Positions 27,335 through 35,499 of a stretch of DNA of 64,000 nt are shown one piece after another (positions within the stretch are counted from its first letter, which is position 1; every line of letters starts with the position of its first letter). Position numbers and translations under genes: made by a program. The DNA is from Streptomyces sp. NBC_00091. Its GTDB lineage: Bacteria > Actinomycetota > Actinomycetes > Streptomycetales > Streptomycetaceae. The notes under the pieces are model-generated. The model was not told where the DNA came from and ran no database searches. It saw nothing but the letters and a program-made list of their open reading frames with translations. The stretch lies in the NCBI RefSeq assembly GCF_026343185.1, contig NZ_JAPEMA010000001.1, positions 4,650,001 to 4,714,000 on the forward strand, written 5' to 3'.

Positions 27335-28210
27335 TCAGCCCGCGGAGCGTACCGCCGCCAGGGCCGCCGTCACGCTCGCCTCGATGTCCCGGACCGGGTA
27401 GATCACCTCGCGCACCGTGCGGTCCCGGTCCAGGACCAGTGTCAGCCGCTTGATCCGGCTCACCCCCGCCGCGCGGAACGTCGGCAGCCGCAGGGCCGTC
27501 ACCAGGTCCAGCCCGGCGTCCGACAGGAGCGGGAAGCGCAGCCGCTCCTGCTCGGCGAACTCCCGCTGCTCGTCCGGCCGCTGCGTGGAGACCCCGTGCA
27601 CGGTGGCGCCGGCGGCGGTGAACTCCGCGAGCTGGTCGCGGAAGGTGCACGACTCGAACGTACAGCCCTTCGCGCCCGGGATCCCGCCCCAGCCGGGCGG
27701 GTAGGACTCGGCCCGGGCGTACGCGCCGGGGAAGCAGTACAGGACGGTGAAGGGGGTGTCCGCCACCGGGTCGCGCAGCTCGCCGGAACGGTCCGGCAGC
27801 AGCAGCTCCGGCAGCCGGGTGCCGCGCAGCGCGTGGACCCGTACGGCCTCCTTCGAGGACTCCTCGGTCGTCGCCGTCATCTCTCCCTCTCCCAGGACCC
27901 AGGTGTCGCCCCAGTCCTGGAGGGCCACCAGGACCGGCAGCAGCCCCCGCCCGCGCGGGGTCAGCCGGTACTCGTGCCGCACCGGGCGCTCCTGGTACGG
28001 CTCGCGCGTCAGCACCCCGGCCTCGACCAGCAGCTTCAGCCGCTCGGCGAGCACCTTGCGGGACACCCCGAGCTCGCGCTGGAGCTCGTCGAAGCGGTAC
28101 AGGCCGCGTGCGGTGTCCCGCACGATCAGCAGCGTCCACCAGTCGCCCACGACGTCGAGGGCCTGGGCGATGGAGCAGTCCGCGTCGCCGAGGTGCGTGC
28201 GCTGGGCCAT
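27335..28210 (-). CDS. HxlR winged-helix regulator fused to a peroxiredoxin-like domain
   Basis: A 291-residue two-domain protein. Residues 1-105 are an HxlR/MarR-type winged helix with the conserved family cysteine (GDADCSIAQALDVVGDWW, C12). Residues 125-291 are a thioredoxin-fold redoxin: VLYCFPGAYARAE, then PGAKGCTFESCTFRD with C183 and C188, and later FPLLSDAGLDLVTAL. A thiol sensor joined to a DNA-binding domain suggests redox-controlled transcription. It is divergent from an MFS exporter, the probable target. Start ATG 28210, just after GGAGTTCC. No frame break is seen, so the fusion looks real. Confidence 0.88.
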   Translation of the reverse strand: MAQRTHLGDADCSIAQALDVVGDWWTLLIVRDTARGLYRFDELQRELGVSRKVLAERLKLLVEAGVLTREPYQERPVRHEYRLTPRGRGLLPVLVALQDWGDTWVLGEGEMTATTEESSKEAVRVHALRGTRLPELLLPDRSGELRDPVADTPFTVLYCFPGAYARAESYPPGWGGIPGAKGCTFESCTFRDQLAEFTAAGATVHGVSTQRPDEQREFAEQERLRFPLLSDAGLDLVTALRLPTFRAAGVSRIKRLTLVLDRDRTVREVIYPVRDIEASVTAALAAVRSAG

Positions 28211-28239
28211 GGGAACTCCTTTGTCCGTTGACCCAAGGC

Positions 28240-28273
28240 TGTCATGCTGACATAGTCCGTTCCCAAAAGGAAC
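28240..28273. promoter_or_regulatory. Two inverted repeats in the HxlR-MFS divergent promoter
   Basis: TGTCA-tgc-TGACA (28240-28252) and GTTCC-caaaa-GGAAC (28259-28273) lie in the 88-base gap between the divergent starts. AGTCCGTT/TGTCCGTT also occurs twice nearby (28222-28229 and 28254-28261). Any of these could be the HxlR-domain operator. Confidence 0.5.
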
Positions 28274-28298
28274 TCACTGGGATTCGCCGGGAACGGAC

Positions 28299-29573
28299 AT
28301 GGGGGACACGGGTGTGCTGCAAGGGTTCAAGGACGTACCGAGGGTTGTGTGGCTGCTGGCTGCGGGGGTCTTCGTCAACGCCGTCGTCAGCTTCACCTTC
28401 GTCTTCGTCTTCCTCTACCTGACCGGCCCGCGAGGCCTCGGCGCCGCCCAGGCGGGCCTGGTCACCGGCATCGGCGGCATCGGGCTGGTCGCGGGCAACT
28501 TCACCGGCGGCTGGTACGGCGACCGCTTCGGCCACCGCCGGGTGCTGCTCGCCGCCTCCGCCCTCGGCGGCGCCCTCCTGACGGCCTTCCCGCTGTCGCC
28601 CACCCCGCTGCTGTACGCCGCCCTGCCGCTGGTCCAGTACGCCGCCGGCGTGGTGCGGGCCGCGAACTCGGCGCTGGTGGCCGTCACCGTGCCCGAGGGG
28701 GGACGCCGCCAGGCCTTCGCCGTCGTCCGGTGCGCCTCCAACGGCGGCTTCACCCTCGGCCCGCCGCTGGGGGCCCTGGTCGCGTCCGGGATCTCGTACG
28801 ACTGGCTCTTCGTCGGCGACGGCCTCGGCACCCTCTTCTTCGCCTTCTGGACCGCCCGCGTCGTCCCGGCGCGCGGCGCCTCCCGCACCCCCGCCCCGGC
28901 CCCGGACGGGGGTCTGGGCCGCGGCGGGGTGTGGGCCGCCCTGAAGGCGCGGCCCTCCGTGCTGGTGCTGCTCGGCGCGATCCTGGTCGTGGACGTGGTT
29001 TACCGCCAGCAGTACTCCGCCTTCCCCGTCTTCCTCGCCGACCACGGCCTCGACGTGCGCGCCTTCGGGCTGGTCATCGCCCTCAACGGGGCCGTCATCC
29101 TGCTGCTGGAGCTGCCCGCCGCCATCGCCCTGCGCGCCCGGCCGCCGCTGGCGGTCATCGGGACCGGGCTGGTGCTCGTCGGCGCCGGGTACGCGGCGCT
29201 GCTGCTCGGCGCCGGAGTGGCGACCGCCGTCGCCATGATGGTGCTGCTCAGCCTCGGCGAGATCCTCTACAAGACCACCGCCACCGCGTACGTCGCCGAC
29301 CAGGCCCCCGAGCACGCCGTCGGGCGCTTCCAGAGCCTGTACGCCGGGGTCTCGGTCAGCGGCACCGTCCTCGCCCCGCCCGCCGGCGGGGCCCTGTACG
29401 CGGCGGCCCCCGGGCTGCTCTGGCCGCTGTGCGCCGCCCTGGCCGCCGGGGCCGGGGCGGTGGTGCTGCTCCGCCACCGCGGGGAGGCGCGCGCCGCCGG
29501 GCGGCGCGCGGAGCGACACGCCGCGCGACCGGCACATGAGACCGGTTCGCGACCTCGGGCCGTCGCCGGTTAG
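28299..29573 (+). CDS. Major facilitator superfamily transporter
   Basis: A 424-residue protein with 12 hydrophobic segments in two halves. The A-loop motif between helices 2 and 3 is GGWYGDRFGHRRVLL, a hallmark of MFS drug:proton antiporters. The C-terminal 30 residues are Arg/Ala-rich and cytoplasmic. Divergent to the HxlR-peroxiredoxin gene, which probably controls it; an oxidant or thiol-reactive compound is a reasonable but unproven cargo. ATG 28299, no strong ribosome site. Confidence 0.9.
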   Translation: MGDTGVLQGFKDVPRVVWLLAAGVFVNAVVSFTFVFVFLYLTGPRGLGAAQAGLVTGIGGIGLVAGNFTGGWYGDRFGHRRVLLAASALGGALLTAFPLSPTPLLYAALPLVQYAAGVVRAANSALVAVTVPEGGRRQAFAVVRCASNGGFTLGPPLGALVASGISYDWLFVGDGLGTLFFAFWTARVVPARGASRTPAPAPDGGLGRGGVWAALKARPSVLVLLGAILVVDVVYRQQYSAFPVFLADHGLDVRAFGLVIALNGAVILLLELPAAIALRARPPLAVIGTGLVLVGAGYAALLLGAGVATAVAMMVLLSLGEILYKTTATAYVADQAPEHAVGRFQSLYAGVSVSGTVLAPPAGGALYAAAPGLLWPLCAALAAGAGAVVLLRHRGEARAAGRRAERHAARPAHETGSRPRAVAG

Positions 29574-29582
29574 GTTTCGGGC

Positions 29583-30563
29583 ATGACTGCTACGCGTACC
29601 ACCGGCGCCGTCGCCGCCGGACTTGCCACCATCACCGCCGACGGCACCGTCCTCGACACCTGGTTCCCCGCCCCCGAGCTGGCCGACGCGCCCGGCCCGG
29701 CCGGCACCGAGCGCCTCACCGCCGAGCAGGCCGTGGAGCTGCTGGGCGCCGCCGCGGCCAAGGCCATCCGCTCGGACGCGGTCCGCGGGGTCGAGGTCGT
29801 AGCCGTCCGCACCGTCATCGCCTCCCTGGAGGACAAGCCGCTGGACGCGCACGACGCGTACCTGCGCCTGCACCTGCTGAGCCACCGCCTGGTCAAGCCG
29901 CACGGCCAGAACCTGGACGGTGTCTTCGGCCTGCTGACCAACGTCGCCTGGACCTCCCTGGGCCCGGTCGCCGTCGACCAGGTCGAGACCGTGCGGCTCA
30001 ACGCCCGCGCCGAGGGCCTGCACCTCCAGGTCACCTCGATCGACAAGTTCCCCCGCATGACCGACTACGTCGCCCCCAAGGGCGTGCGCATCGCCGACGC
30101 GGACCGCGTCCGCCTCGGCGCGCACCTCGCCGAGGGCACCACCGTCATGCACGAGGGCTTCGTCAACTTCAACGCCGGCACCCTCGGCACCTCCATGGTC
30201 GAGGGCCGCATCTCGGCGGGCGTCGTCGTCGGCGACGGCTCCGACATCGGCGGCGGCGCGTCCACCATGGGCACCCTCTCGGGCGGCGGCAAGCAGATCA
30301 TCTCGATCGGCGAGCGCACACTGATCGGCGCCGAGGCGGGCATCGGCATCGCGCTGGGCAACGAGTGCGTCGTCGAGGCCGGCCTCTACGTCACCGCCGG
30401 CACCCGGGTCACCCTGCCGGACGGCCAGGTCGTCAAGGCCCTGGAGCTCTCCGGCGCCGACAACATCCTCTTCCGCCGCAACTCGGTCACCGGCGCCGTC
30501 GAGGCCCGCCCGTACAAGGCGAACTGGGGCGGCCTCAACGAGGTCCTGCACAGCCACAACTGA
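29583..30563 (+). CDS. dapD: 2,3,4,5-tetrahydropyridine-2,6-dicarboxylate N-succinyltransferase
   Basis: Succinylates tetrahydrodipicolinate in lysine and meso/LL-diaminopimelate synthesis. The 326-residue length fits actinobacterial DapD. The left-handed beta-helix with hexapeptide character is clear ([21 protein letters not shown], at about residues 205-225), as are FPRMTDYV and the [13 protein letters not shown] segment. ATG 29583 lacks a ribosome site; TAGGTT at 29571-29576 could be a -10 giving a leaderless message. A strong terminator follows. Confidence 0.95.
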   Translation: MTATRTTGAVAAGLATITADGTVLDTWFPAPELADAPGPAGTERLTAEQAVELLGAAAAKAIRSDAVRGVEVVAVRTVIASLEDKPLDAHDAYLRLHLLSHRLVKPHGQNLDGVFGLLTNVAWTSLGPVAVDQVETVRLNARAEGLHLQVTSIDKFPRMTDYVAPKGVRIADADRVRLGAHLAEGTTVMHEGFVNFNAGTLGTSMVEGRISAGVVVGDGSDIGGGASTMGTLSGGGKQIISIGERTLIGAEAGIGIALGNECVVEAGLYVTAGTRVTLPDGQVVKALELSGADNILFRRNSVTGAVEARPYKANWGGLNEVLHSHN

Positions 30564-30584
30564 CCCGTACGGGCCGGTAACGGC

Positions 30585-30619
30585 GACGCCCCTCACCCCC
30601 GGCGGGGGTGAGGGGCGTC
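30585..30619 (+). terminator. Terminator after dapD
   Basis: A perfect 16-base stem (30585-30600 with 30604-30619; GACGCCCCTCACCCCC and complement) and a three-base loop GGC. Confidence 0.85.
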
Positions 30620-30620
30620 G

Positions 30621-30665
30621 TGCTCTGCCGTGTCATGCTCTGCCGTGTCGTGCTCTGCTGTGCCG
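30621..30665. repeat. Three tandem 15-base repeats
   Basis: The unit TGCTCTGCCGTGTCR occurs at 30621-30635 and 30636-30650 with a diverged third copy at 30651-30665. It lies directly after the dapD terminator and before the convergent membrane gene. No coding role; a likely variable-number tract. Confidence 0.8.
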
Positions 30666-30674
30666 GGCCGGGGG

Positions 30675-30929
30675 TCAGGGCAGGGCGATCCTGCGGATCA
30701 GGCCCTCGAAGGCCTGCTGCTCCGCCTCCGTCAGCTCCACCGACTCCATCGGGTGCGCGGCCGCGGTGCGCTGGGCCGGGATCACCGGCAGGCTCTCGAG
30801 GGGGCCCGGCTCCGGGTGGTGGAAGCGGCTGTTCCACAGCATGTGGCCGAGGCCGAGGACCCAGACGAGGGCCGCCGTGAACAGGACGGCGAGCCCGATT
30901 TCCTGGGCGGGGGAGATGGAGGGGAACAC
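30675..30929 (-). CDS. Small single-helix membrane protein (84 aa)
   Basis: Function not recognised. One membrane helix (EIGLAVLFTAALVWVLGLGHMLW, residues 10-32) is followed by a cytoplasmic or extracellular tail with SRFHHPEPGPLESLPV and an acidic helix ELTEAEQQAFEGLIRRIALP. GTG 30929 is chosen because CGGGAGGACC stands 4-6 bases before it; an upstream GTG at 30986 would add 19 residues without a ribosome site. It seems to be a single-gene unit. Confidence 0.7.
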   Translation of the reverse strand: MFPSISPAQEIGLAVLFTAALVWVLGLGHMLWNSRFHHPEPGPLESLPVIPAQRTAAAHPMESVELTEAEQQAFEGLIRRIALP

Positions 30930-31073
30930 GCGGTCCTCCCGGGAGTGCGGGCGGTACAAGGCGGGCAAGATCGGGCGTGCAGACACTCAACACCACAACC
31001 GGCAGATTTTGGCAGCGGTGTGTCCAGCGTCACGCCAGGGCCGAAAGTCCCGACCTCGCCCGGCAAGGACCAG

Positions 31074-31523
31074 CTACGGCCGAAGAAGCAGCTTGAAGCC
31101 CTCGTGGCTGCGTGCGAAGCCGAGGCGCTCGTAGAACCGGTGCGCGGCGGCACGCCGCTTGTTGCTGGTCAGCTGGACCAGCCCGCAGCCCCGCGCGCGG
31201 GCCCGCTCGACGGCCAGCCGCATCAACTCCGCGCCCAGACCCCCGCCCCGCCGGTCCGCGCGGATGCGTACCGCCTCCACCAGGGCCCGCTCCTGGCCGT
31301 CCTGGCCCAGGCCGGGGACGTACGTCAGCTGGAGGCAGCCCAGGACCGCCTCCCCGTCCGCCAGGACCAGCACCTCGTTGCGCGGGTCCGCGTCGATGGC
31401 GGCGAAGGCCCGCTCGTGCGCCTCGCCGACGACGACCGAGGCCGGGTCCAGGACCTGCTCCTCGTCGGCCAGCAGGGCGAGTACGGCGGGCAGGTCCTGG
31501 CGGGTCGCGGTACGGAAGATCAT
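31074..31523 (-). CDS. GNAT family N-acetyltransferase
   Basis: A 149-residue acetyltransferase. Beta-strand 4 and the acetyl-CoA loop are at VEAVRIRADRRGGGLGAELM (residues 82-101). The C-terminal LTSNKRRAAAHRFYERLGFARSHEGF is the usual motif B with Tyr. Substrate unknown. ATG 31523. It is followed on the same strand by the 84-residue membrane gene after 144 bases. Confidence 0.9.
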   Translation of the reverse strand: MIFRTATRQDLPAVLALLADEEQVLDPASVVVGEAHERAFAAIDADPRNEVLVLADGEAVLGCLQLTYVPGLGQDGQERALVEAVRIRADRRGGGLGAELMRLAVERARARGCGLVQLTSNKRRAAAHRFYERLGFARSHEGFKLLLRP

Positions 31524-31536
31524 GGCCGGATTCTGA

Positions 31537-31574
31537 CAGGAGGGCCAGACCGTGGCGGCGGCCGGGCCCTCCTG
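31537..31574 (-). terminator. Hairpin after secreted endonuclease gene
   Basis: CAGGAGGGCC (31537-31546) pairs with GGCCCTCCTG (31565-31574), a 10-base stem with an 18-base loop, ten bases past the nuclease stop on the minus strand. Confidence 0.6.
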
Positions 31575-31583
31575 GGTTCGTGA

Positions 31584-33425
31584 CTACGGGCGGAAGCGCA
31601 GCACCTGCGGGTCGTGGTCGCTGTTCTGCGCGGAGAACTCGGCGTTGATGTGCACGCTGTCGTAGGTGAAGTTCTTGATCGACGGGCTGGTCAGGATCTG
31701 GTCCAGCACCTGCGCGTTGCCCTGGTAGACGTAGGAGTAACGTTCCGCCTTCGGCAGCGACTTGATCGCCGCGTACAGCGCCCCGCCGTCCTCCAGCGCC
31801 TTCGTGGTCCCGGAGAACTCGAAGTCGTTGATGTCGCCGACCGCGAGCACGGACGCGTTCTTGTCGACCGCGAGCAGCTGCTTCACGAAGCCGTTCAGCG
31901 CCTGCGCCTGCAGGAGCCGCTTCTCCTCCGACTTGCGCACCGGCGGCTGGTGGTGCGAGGCCAGGCCCTCGTCGCCGCCCTTGGAGCCGAAGTGGTTGGC
32001 GATCACGAAGACCGTGCGGCCGCGGAAGACGAACTCGCCGGCCAGCGGCTTGCGGCTGTCGGCCCACGCCGGGTTCGCCGGGTCGATCCGGCCGGGGGAG
32101 TGGGTCAGGGCGGCCTTGCCCTTCTCCGTCGTCACCCCGGTCGCGGTGGCCGCGTCGCCCGCCGCGCGCTCGGTGAAGGAGACCCGCGCCGGGTTGAACA
32201 GGAACACCTGGCGGATGTTGCCGCCGGGCTCGCCGCCGTCCTTGTTGTTCTCCGGGCTGATGGAGCGCCACTGGTACGCCGGACCGCCCGCGGCCTTGAT
32301 CGCGTCCGTGAACTTCGTCAGCGTCTGCTCGGCCGAGACGGTGCCGTCGTTCTTGGCGCCGTTGTCGTCCTGGATCTCCTCCAGGGCGAGGATGTCGGGC
32401 GAGGCGAGGTTGCCGACGACCGCCTTGGCGAGGTTGTCGAACTTCTCCTGCGGGTCGGTCGGGTCGAGGTTCTCCACGTTGTACGTGGCCACCGCGAGCT
32501 CGCCGGGCGACTGGGCCTTGGTCTTCTCGGGGGCGAGGGTGCCCGCCTTGACCGTGCCGAGCGTGCGCGCCACCAGCGTGTAGCCGCCGAACTGGTTGAA
32601 GTCCAGCGGGCCCTCGGTGGTGCCGGTCAGCTTGTCGCCGACGTTGGCCACCGGGAAGGGCTGCTGCGCGAGCGGCGCGAGCTGCTGGATCTGGAGGCGG
32701 CCGGTGTTCTGGGACTCGTACGAGCCGTAGACCGTGCCGCCGCGCTTGGCGGCGTTCTCCCAGCCCTTCACCGTCACCCACAGCTCCGCGTACGGGTCGG
32801 TGGCGCCGACCACGCGCGAGGTGCCGATGCGGACGTTCATGCCCTCGAGGGACTCGTAGTGGTCCAGGGCGTAGCGCGAGGGCTCCAGGGTCAGCCCGTT
32901 GATGCTGCCGCCGGCGGCCGGGTCGCCCGCCGGGGCGTACTGCGCCGGGACGGTGTACTCGGTGATCGCGGTGGCCGCGGGCAGCGCGTTGCCGGAGGAG
33001 ACCACCGTCACCGTGGGCTTGGAGATCTGGGTGACGGACTGGTTGCCGGAGTTCGCCCCGCCGGGGATGTACTCGCCGACCGTGCCGGAGACCTTGACGG
33101 CGTCGCCGACGGCGACGGCCGGGGCGGAGCCGGTGAAGACGAAGACGCCCTCGCTGGTGGCGGCGTTGTCGTCGGCGTCCGGGTCCTGGATCCAGAAGCC
33201 GCGCGAGCCGTAGGTGCGCACGCCCGTGACGATGCCCGCGACGTCGGCGACCGGCTTGCCGTTCAGGGGGGATATCCGGGTGGTGCCCTGGATGTCGTGA
33301 ATGCGTATCGGATCGGCGGACACGGCGCCTTCGGCCGCGTCGGCGGTGCCCGCGAGCAGGCCGGTGGCCAGCGCGGTGGCGACGAGGGCCGCGACGGCGG
33401 CGGAACGGGGATGCGAGGAGCGCAT
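31584..33425 (-). CDS. Secreted endonuclease/exonuclease/phosphatase family protein (ExeM/NucH-like)
   Basis: A 613-residue exported enzyme. Residues 1-31 are a signal peptide ending near TADA. Residues 45-130 look like an OB-fold (VAGIVTGVRTYGSRGFWIQD) as in ExeM/NucH extracellular nucleases. The EEP catalytic core spans about 308-613: NVEN 316-319, LALEEIQ near 346-352, NHF at 477-479, GDIND 530-534 and SDHDP 602-606, all intact. It probably hydrolyses extracellular DNA or phosphoesters. Upstream there is one GTTCATCC heptamer (minus strand, about 33560) but no full PHO box. Confidence 0.9.
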   Translation of the reverse strand: MRSSHPRSAAVAALVATALATGLLAGTADAAEGAVSADPIRIHDIQGTTRISPLNGKPVADVAGIVTGVRTYGSRGFWIQDPDADDNAATSEGVFVFTGSAPAVAVGDAVKVSGTVGEYIPGGANSGNQSVTQISKPTVTVVSSGNALPAATAITEYTVPAQYAPAGDPAAGGSINGLTLEPSRYALDHYESLEGMNVRIGTSRVVGATDPYAELWVTVKGWENAAKRGGTVYGSYESQNTGRLQIQQLAPLAQQPFPVANVGDKLTGTTEGPLDFNQFGGYTLVARTLGTVKAGTLAPEKTKAQSPGELAVATYNVENLDPTDPQEKFDNLAKAVVGNLASPDILALEEIQDDNGAKNDGTVSAEQTLTKFTDAIKAAGGPAYQWRSISPENNKDGGEPGGNIRQVFLFNPARVSFTERAAGDAATATGVTTEKGKAALTHSPGRIDPANPAWADSRKPLAGEFVFRGRTVFVIANHFGSKGGDEGLASHHQPPVRKSEEKRLLQAQALNGFVKQLLAVDKNASVLAVGDINDFEFSGTTKALEDGGALYAAIKSLPKAERYSYVYQGNAQVLDQILTSPSIKNFTYDSVHINAEFSAQNSDHDPQVLRFRP

Positions 33426-33459
33426 GGGCGGGAACTCCGGTGTGTGGAGGAGGAAGAGG

Positions 33460-33476
33460 GGGGACTTGACGTCCCC
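33460..33476. promoter_or_regulatory. Inverted repeat in leader of the secreted nuclease gene
   Basis: GGGGAC-ttgac-GTCCCC lies 35 bases upstream of the nuclease start, probably in its untranslated leader or at the promoter. It may be an operator or RNA hairpin; nothing decides between them. Confidence 0.35.
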
Positions 33477-33684
33477 TATACATCTACGCGCGTCAATTTC
33501 CTGGGTGACCAGGGAAGTTGTCAAGGCTTCCAGGGAATACGACAGCTGACTGTGGGATGAACCAAAGACGATGGCCGCCGCGCCTGCCCGGAATACGTCT
33601 ACGCTGGGTCGCCGCACCGGGCCTGACGGCCTGTCCGCGTGTGTCCTCGGCCACAGCCGCGGCGGCACCCCGTCGCCCGGCCGT

Positions 33685-33760
33685 CGCCCCACCGCTTTGC
33701 CCCACTGCTTTGCCCCGCCGTCTTGCCCCACTGCCCTGCTCACCGCCTTGCCCCGCCCCA
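33685..33760. repeat. Degenerate 13-base tandem repeats
   Basis: Units of the form TGCCCCACTGCTT start at 33685, 33698, 33711, 33724, 33737 (12 bases) and 33749. They fill the leader in front of the 500-residue hypothetical gene. Each contains a TTGCCCC or similar core. Confidence 0.7.
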
Positions 33761-33795
33761 CCGCCCCGCGCGTCCCCTCCGAGGAGAACCACCCC

Positions 33796-35298
33796 ATGTC
33801 CGCAGAGCCGCACTCCACGCTGCCGCCCGTACGGCTGCACTCCGATGCGGAGCTGGCCCGCGACGCCCTCGTCGCCCCGCTGTTCGCCCGCGCCGTACGC
33901 CTCGCCCGCTGGGCCGGACCCGACACCCGCGTCGACGTCGGCGGTGAACTCGTCGCCGGCCAGCTGCCCGAGGCCGTCGCGGCCCTCGGCCTCGACGCCG
34001 CCGACGAGGACGCCCCCGTGTACGCGAGCCAGGCCTGGCGGGTGGCCGTGGACACCGGCCTCGTCGACGTGACCGAGCCGGAGGAGGACAGCGGCGACGG
34101 CGCCGAGGGCGGCGAGCCCGAGTACGGCACCGCAACCCCCGGGGAGGACCTCGCCCTGGTGGCCGGCGGCGCGCCCGGCGACGTGCTCGACCTGTGGCTG
34201 GCCGCCCTGGACACCGTCCTCGCGGACGCGGCCGTGCCCGACCTGGACGACCTCGTCGACGCCCTGGACGCGGGCGGCGAGATCGACTTCGACCGCCTCG
34301 ACTGGAACCCCCAGCGAGAGGCGGACTTCCTCGACGGGGTGCTCGCCAACCTCTACCTGCTCACCGTCTCCGAGGGCGGGGCGGGCGACGGCCCGGTGCC
34401 GCTGCCGGTGCTGGCCGCGTCGATGATCGTGCCCGACGACATGGGCGACCCGACCGACGCCGTCCTGGAACAGGTGTCGGACGCGATGATGCGCCTCGAC
34501 GACCAGTTCCGGCAGCTGGAGCCCATCGGGCTGGTCGAGTACCGGCCCGTGGACGAGGCGCTGATGGCCGAGGCGGACGAATCCGCCGACGCCGAGGCCG
34601 CCGCCGACGGCGCACTCGGTGCGGACGACGACGAGGACGTGTCCCGGTACGGGATGGTACGGCTGACCCCGCTCGGCCTGTACGGCGTCCGCGCCCGGAT
34701 GCTCGAGGCCGGGGTCGAGGCCCCCGCCATCGGGGAACTGGCCGACAAGGGCGCGGAAACCCTGCTCGACGCCGTCGCCTTCTACCCGGAGAGCGGGGCG
34801 CAGGCCGAGATCGAGCAGTGGCTGGCCGGGCGGGAGCTGCCGGCCGCCGTCGCCGAGCTGCTGGCCGCCGCCCGCGGTGACGACGAGGGCGCCCCGCTGC
34901 GCCGGCTGCGCTGCCAGCAGGCCCTCGCCCCGGCCGGGCGGGAGGCCGAGCCGGCGCTCCGCGCCGTTCTGGACGACCCGGAGCTGGGCGGGCTCGCCCG
35001 GGTCTGGCTCGCCGAGCACGGGGTGGCCGACGTACCGGCCCCGGACGAGACGATGGTGTTCTGGCTGACGGTGGACACGATCGCGGCCCAGCTCGCGGCG
35101 GACGGGGAAACCGAGGAACTGCCGCTGCTGATGCAGAGCCTGACGGAGCACCACACCGGCTTCTTCGAGCGGGTGTGGCGGGTGGAGCACCCGGCCACCG
35201 CGTACGTCCTGGAGGCCATGGGGCGGCTGCATCCGGACAAGAAGGCGGCGAAGGAGGCGCGGAAGGCCGCGTTCAAGGCCCGCTCCCGGCAGCCCTGA
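33796..35298 (+). CDS. Conserved hypothetical protein (500 aa), acidic, soluble
   Basis: Not recognised. It starts MSAEPHSTLPPVRLHSDAEL, is strongly acidic with long Ala/Asp/Glu stretches (about residues 95-115 and 255-275) and is probably mostly helical. Two segments look like winged-helix elements (QAWRVAVDTGLVDV; RYGMVRLTPLGLYGVRARML). The C-terminal 20 residues are Lys/Ala-rich. No signal or membrane helix. ATG 33796 follows GAGGAG by 9 bases, a good site. It stands alone, preceded by the tandem-repeat leader. Confidence 0.8.
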   Translation: MSAEPHSTLPPVRLHSDAELARDALVAPLFARAVRLARWAGPDTRVDVGGELVAGQLPEAVAALGLDAADEDAPVYASQAWRVAVDTGLVDVTEPEEDSGDGAEGGEPEYGTATPGEDLALVAGGAPGDVLDLWLAALDTVLADAAVPDLDDLVDALDAGGEIDFDRLDWNPQREADFLDGVLANLYLLTVSEGGAGDGPVPLPVLAASMIVPDDMGDPTDAVLEQVSDAMMRLDDQFRQLEPIGLVEYRPVDEALMAEADESADAEAAADGALGADDDEDVSRYGMVRLTPLGLYGVRARMLEAGVEAPAIGELADKGAETLLDAVAFYPESGAQAEIEQWLAGRELPAAVAELLAAARGDDEGAPLRRLRCQQALAPAGREAEPALRAVLDDPELGGLARVWLAEHGVADVPAPDETMVFWLTVDTIAAQLAADGETEELPLLMQSLTEHHTGFFERVWRVEHPATAYVLEAMGRLHPDKKAAKEARKAAFKARSRQP

Positions 35299-35411
35299 CC
35301 TGCGGCCCGGTGATGCGGGGCGCGGGGGGCGGGGGTGTACAACAGGACTTTCCTGGTGCCGGAGTTCGCCATTCCGGCAACGGGTAAGGACTCGTCCCGC
35401 ATTTCCGGGTA

Positions 35412-35433
35412 GTTCAGTCGCCGTTCACGTACG
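35412..35433 (+). promoter_or_regulatory. PHO-box-like direct repeat upstream of PhoX-like gene
   Basis: GTTCAGTCGCC (35412-35422) is followed at exactly 11-base spacing by GTTCACGTACG (35423-35433). Streptomyces PhoP sites are direct 11-base repeats whose first seven bases resemble GTTCACC, so this fits in sequence and period. It lies 67 bases before the start of a predicted alkaline phosphatase, a known type of Pho-regulon member. Confidence 0.65.
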
Positions 35434-35499
35434 GGCGGGAGCGTGTGCGCCGACGACCGTACGTCAGGCGCGCACCACCTCCCCACCCCTGGAGACCCG

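Noticed and set aside
33540..33570. PHO box upstream of the secreted nuclease
   Set aside because: Only one GTTCATCC-like unit is present on the minus strand; no second unit follows at 11 bases, unlike the site at 35412-35433.
31584..34349. N-terminal extension of the secreted nuclease to about 921 residues
   Set aside because: The upstream part covers the divergent promoter and the 500-residue gene. The signal peptide begins at ATG 33425.
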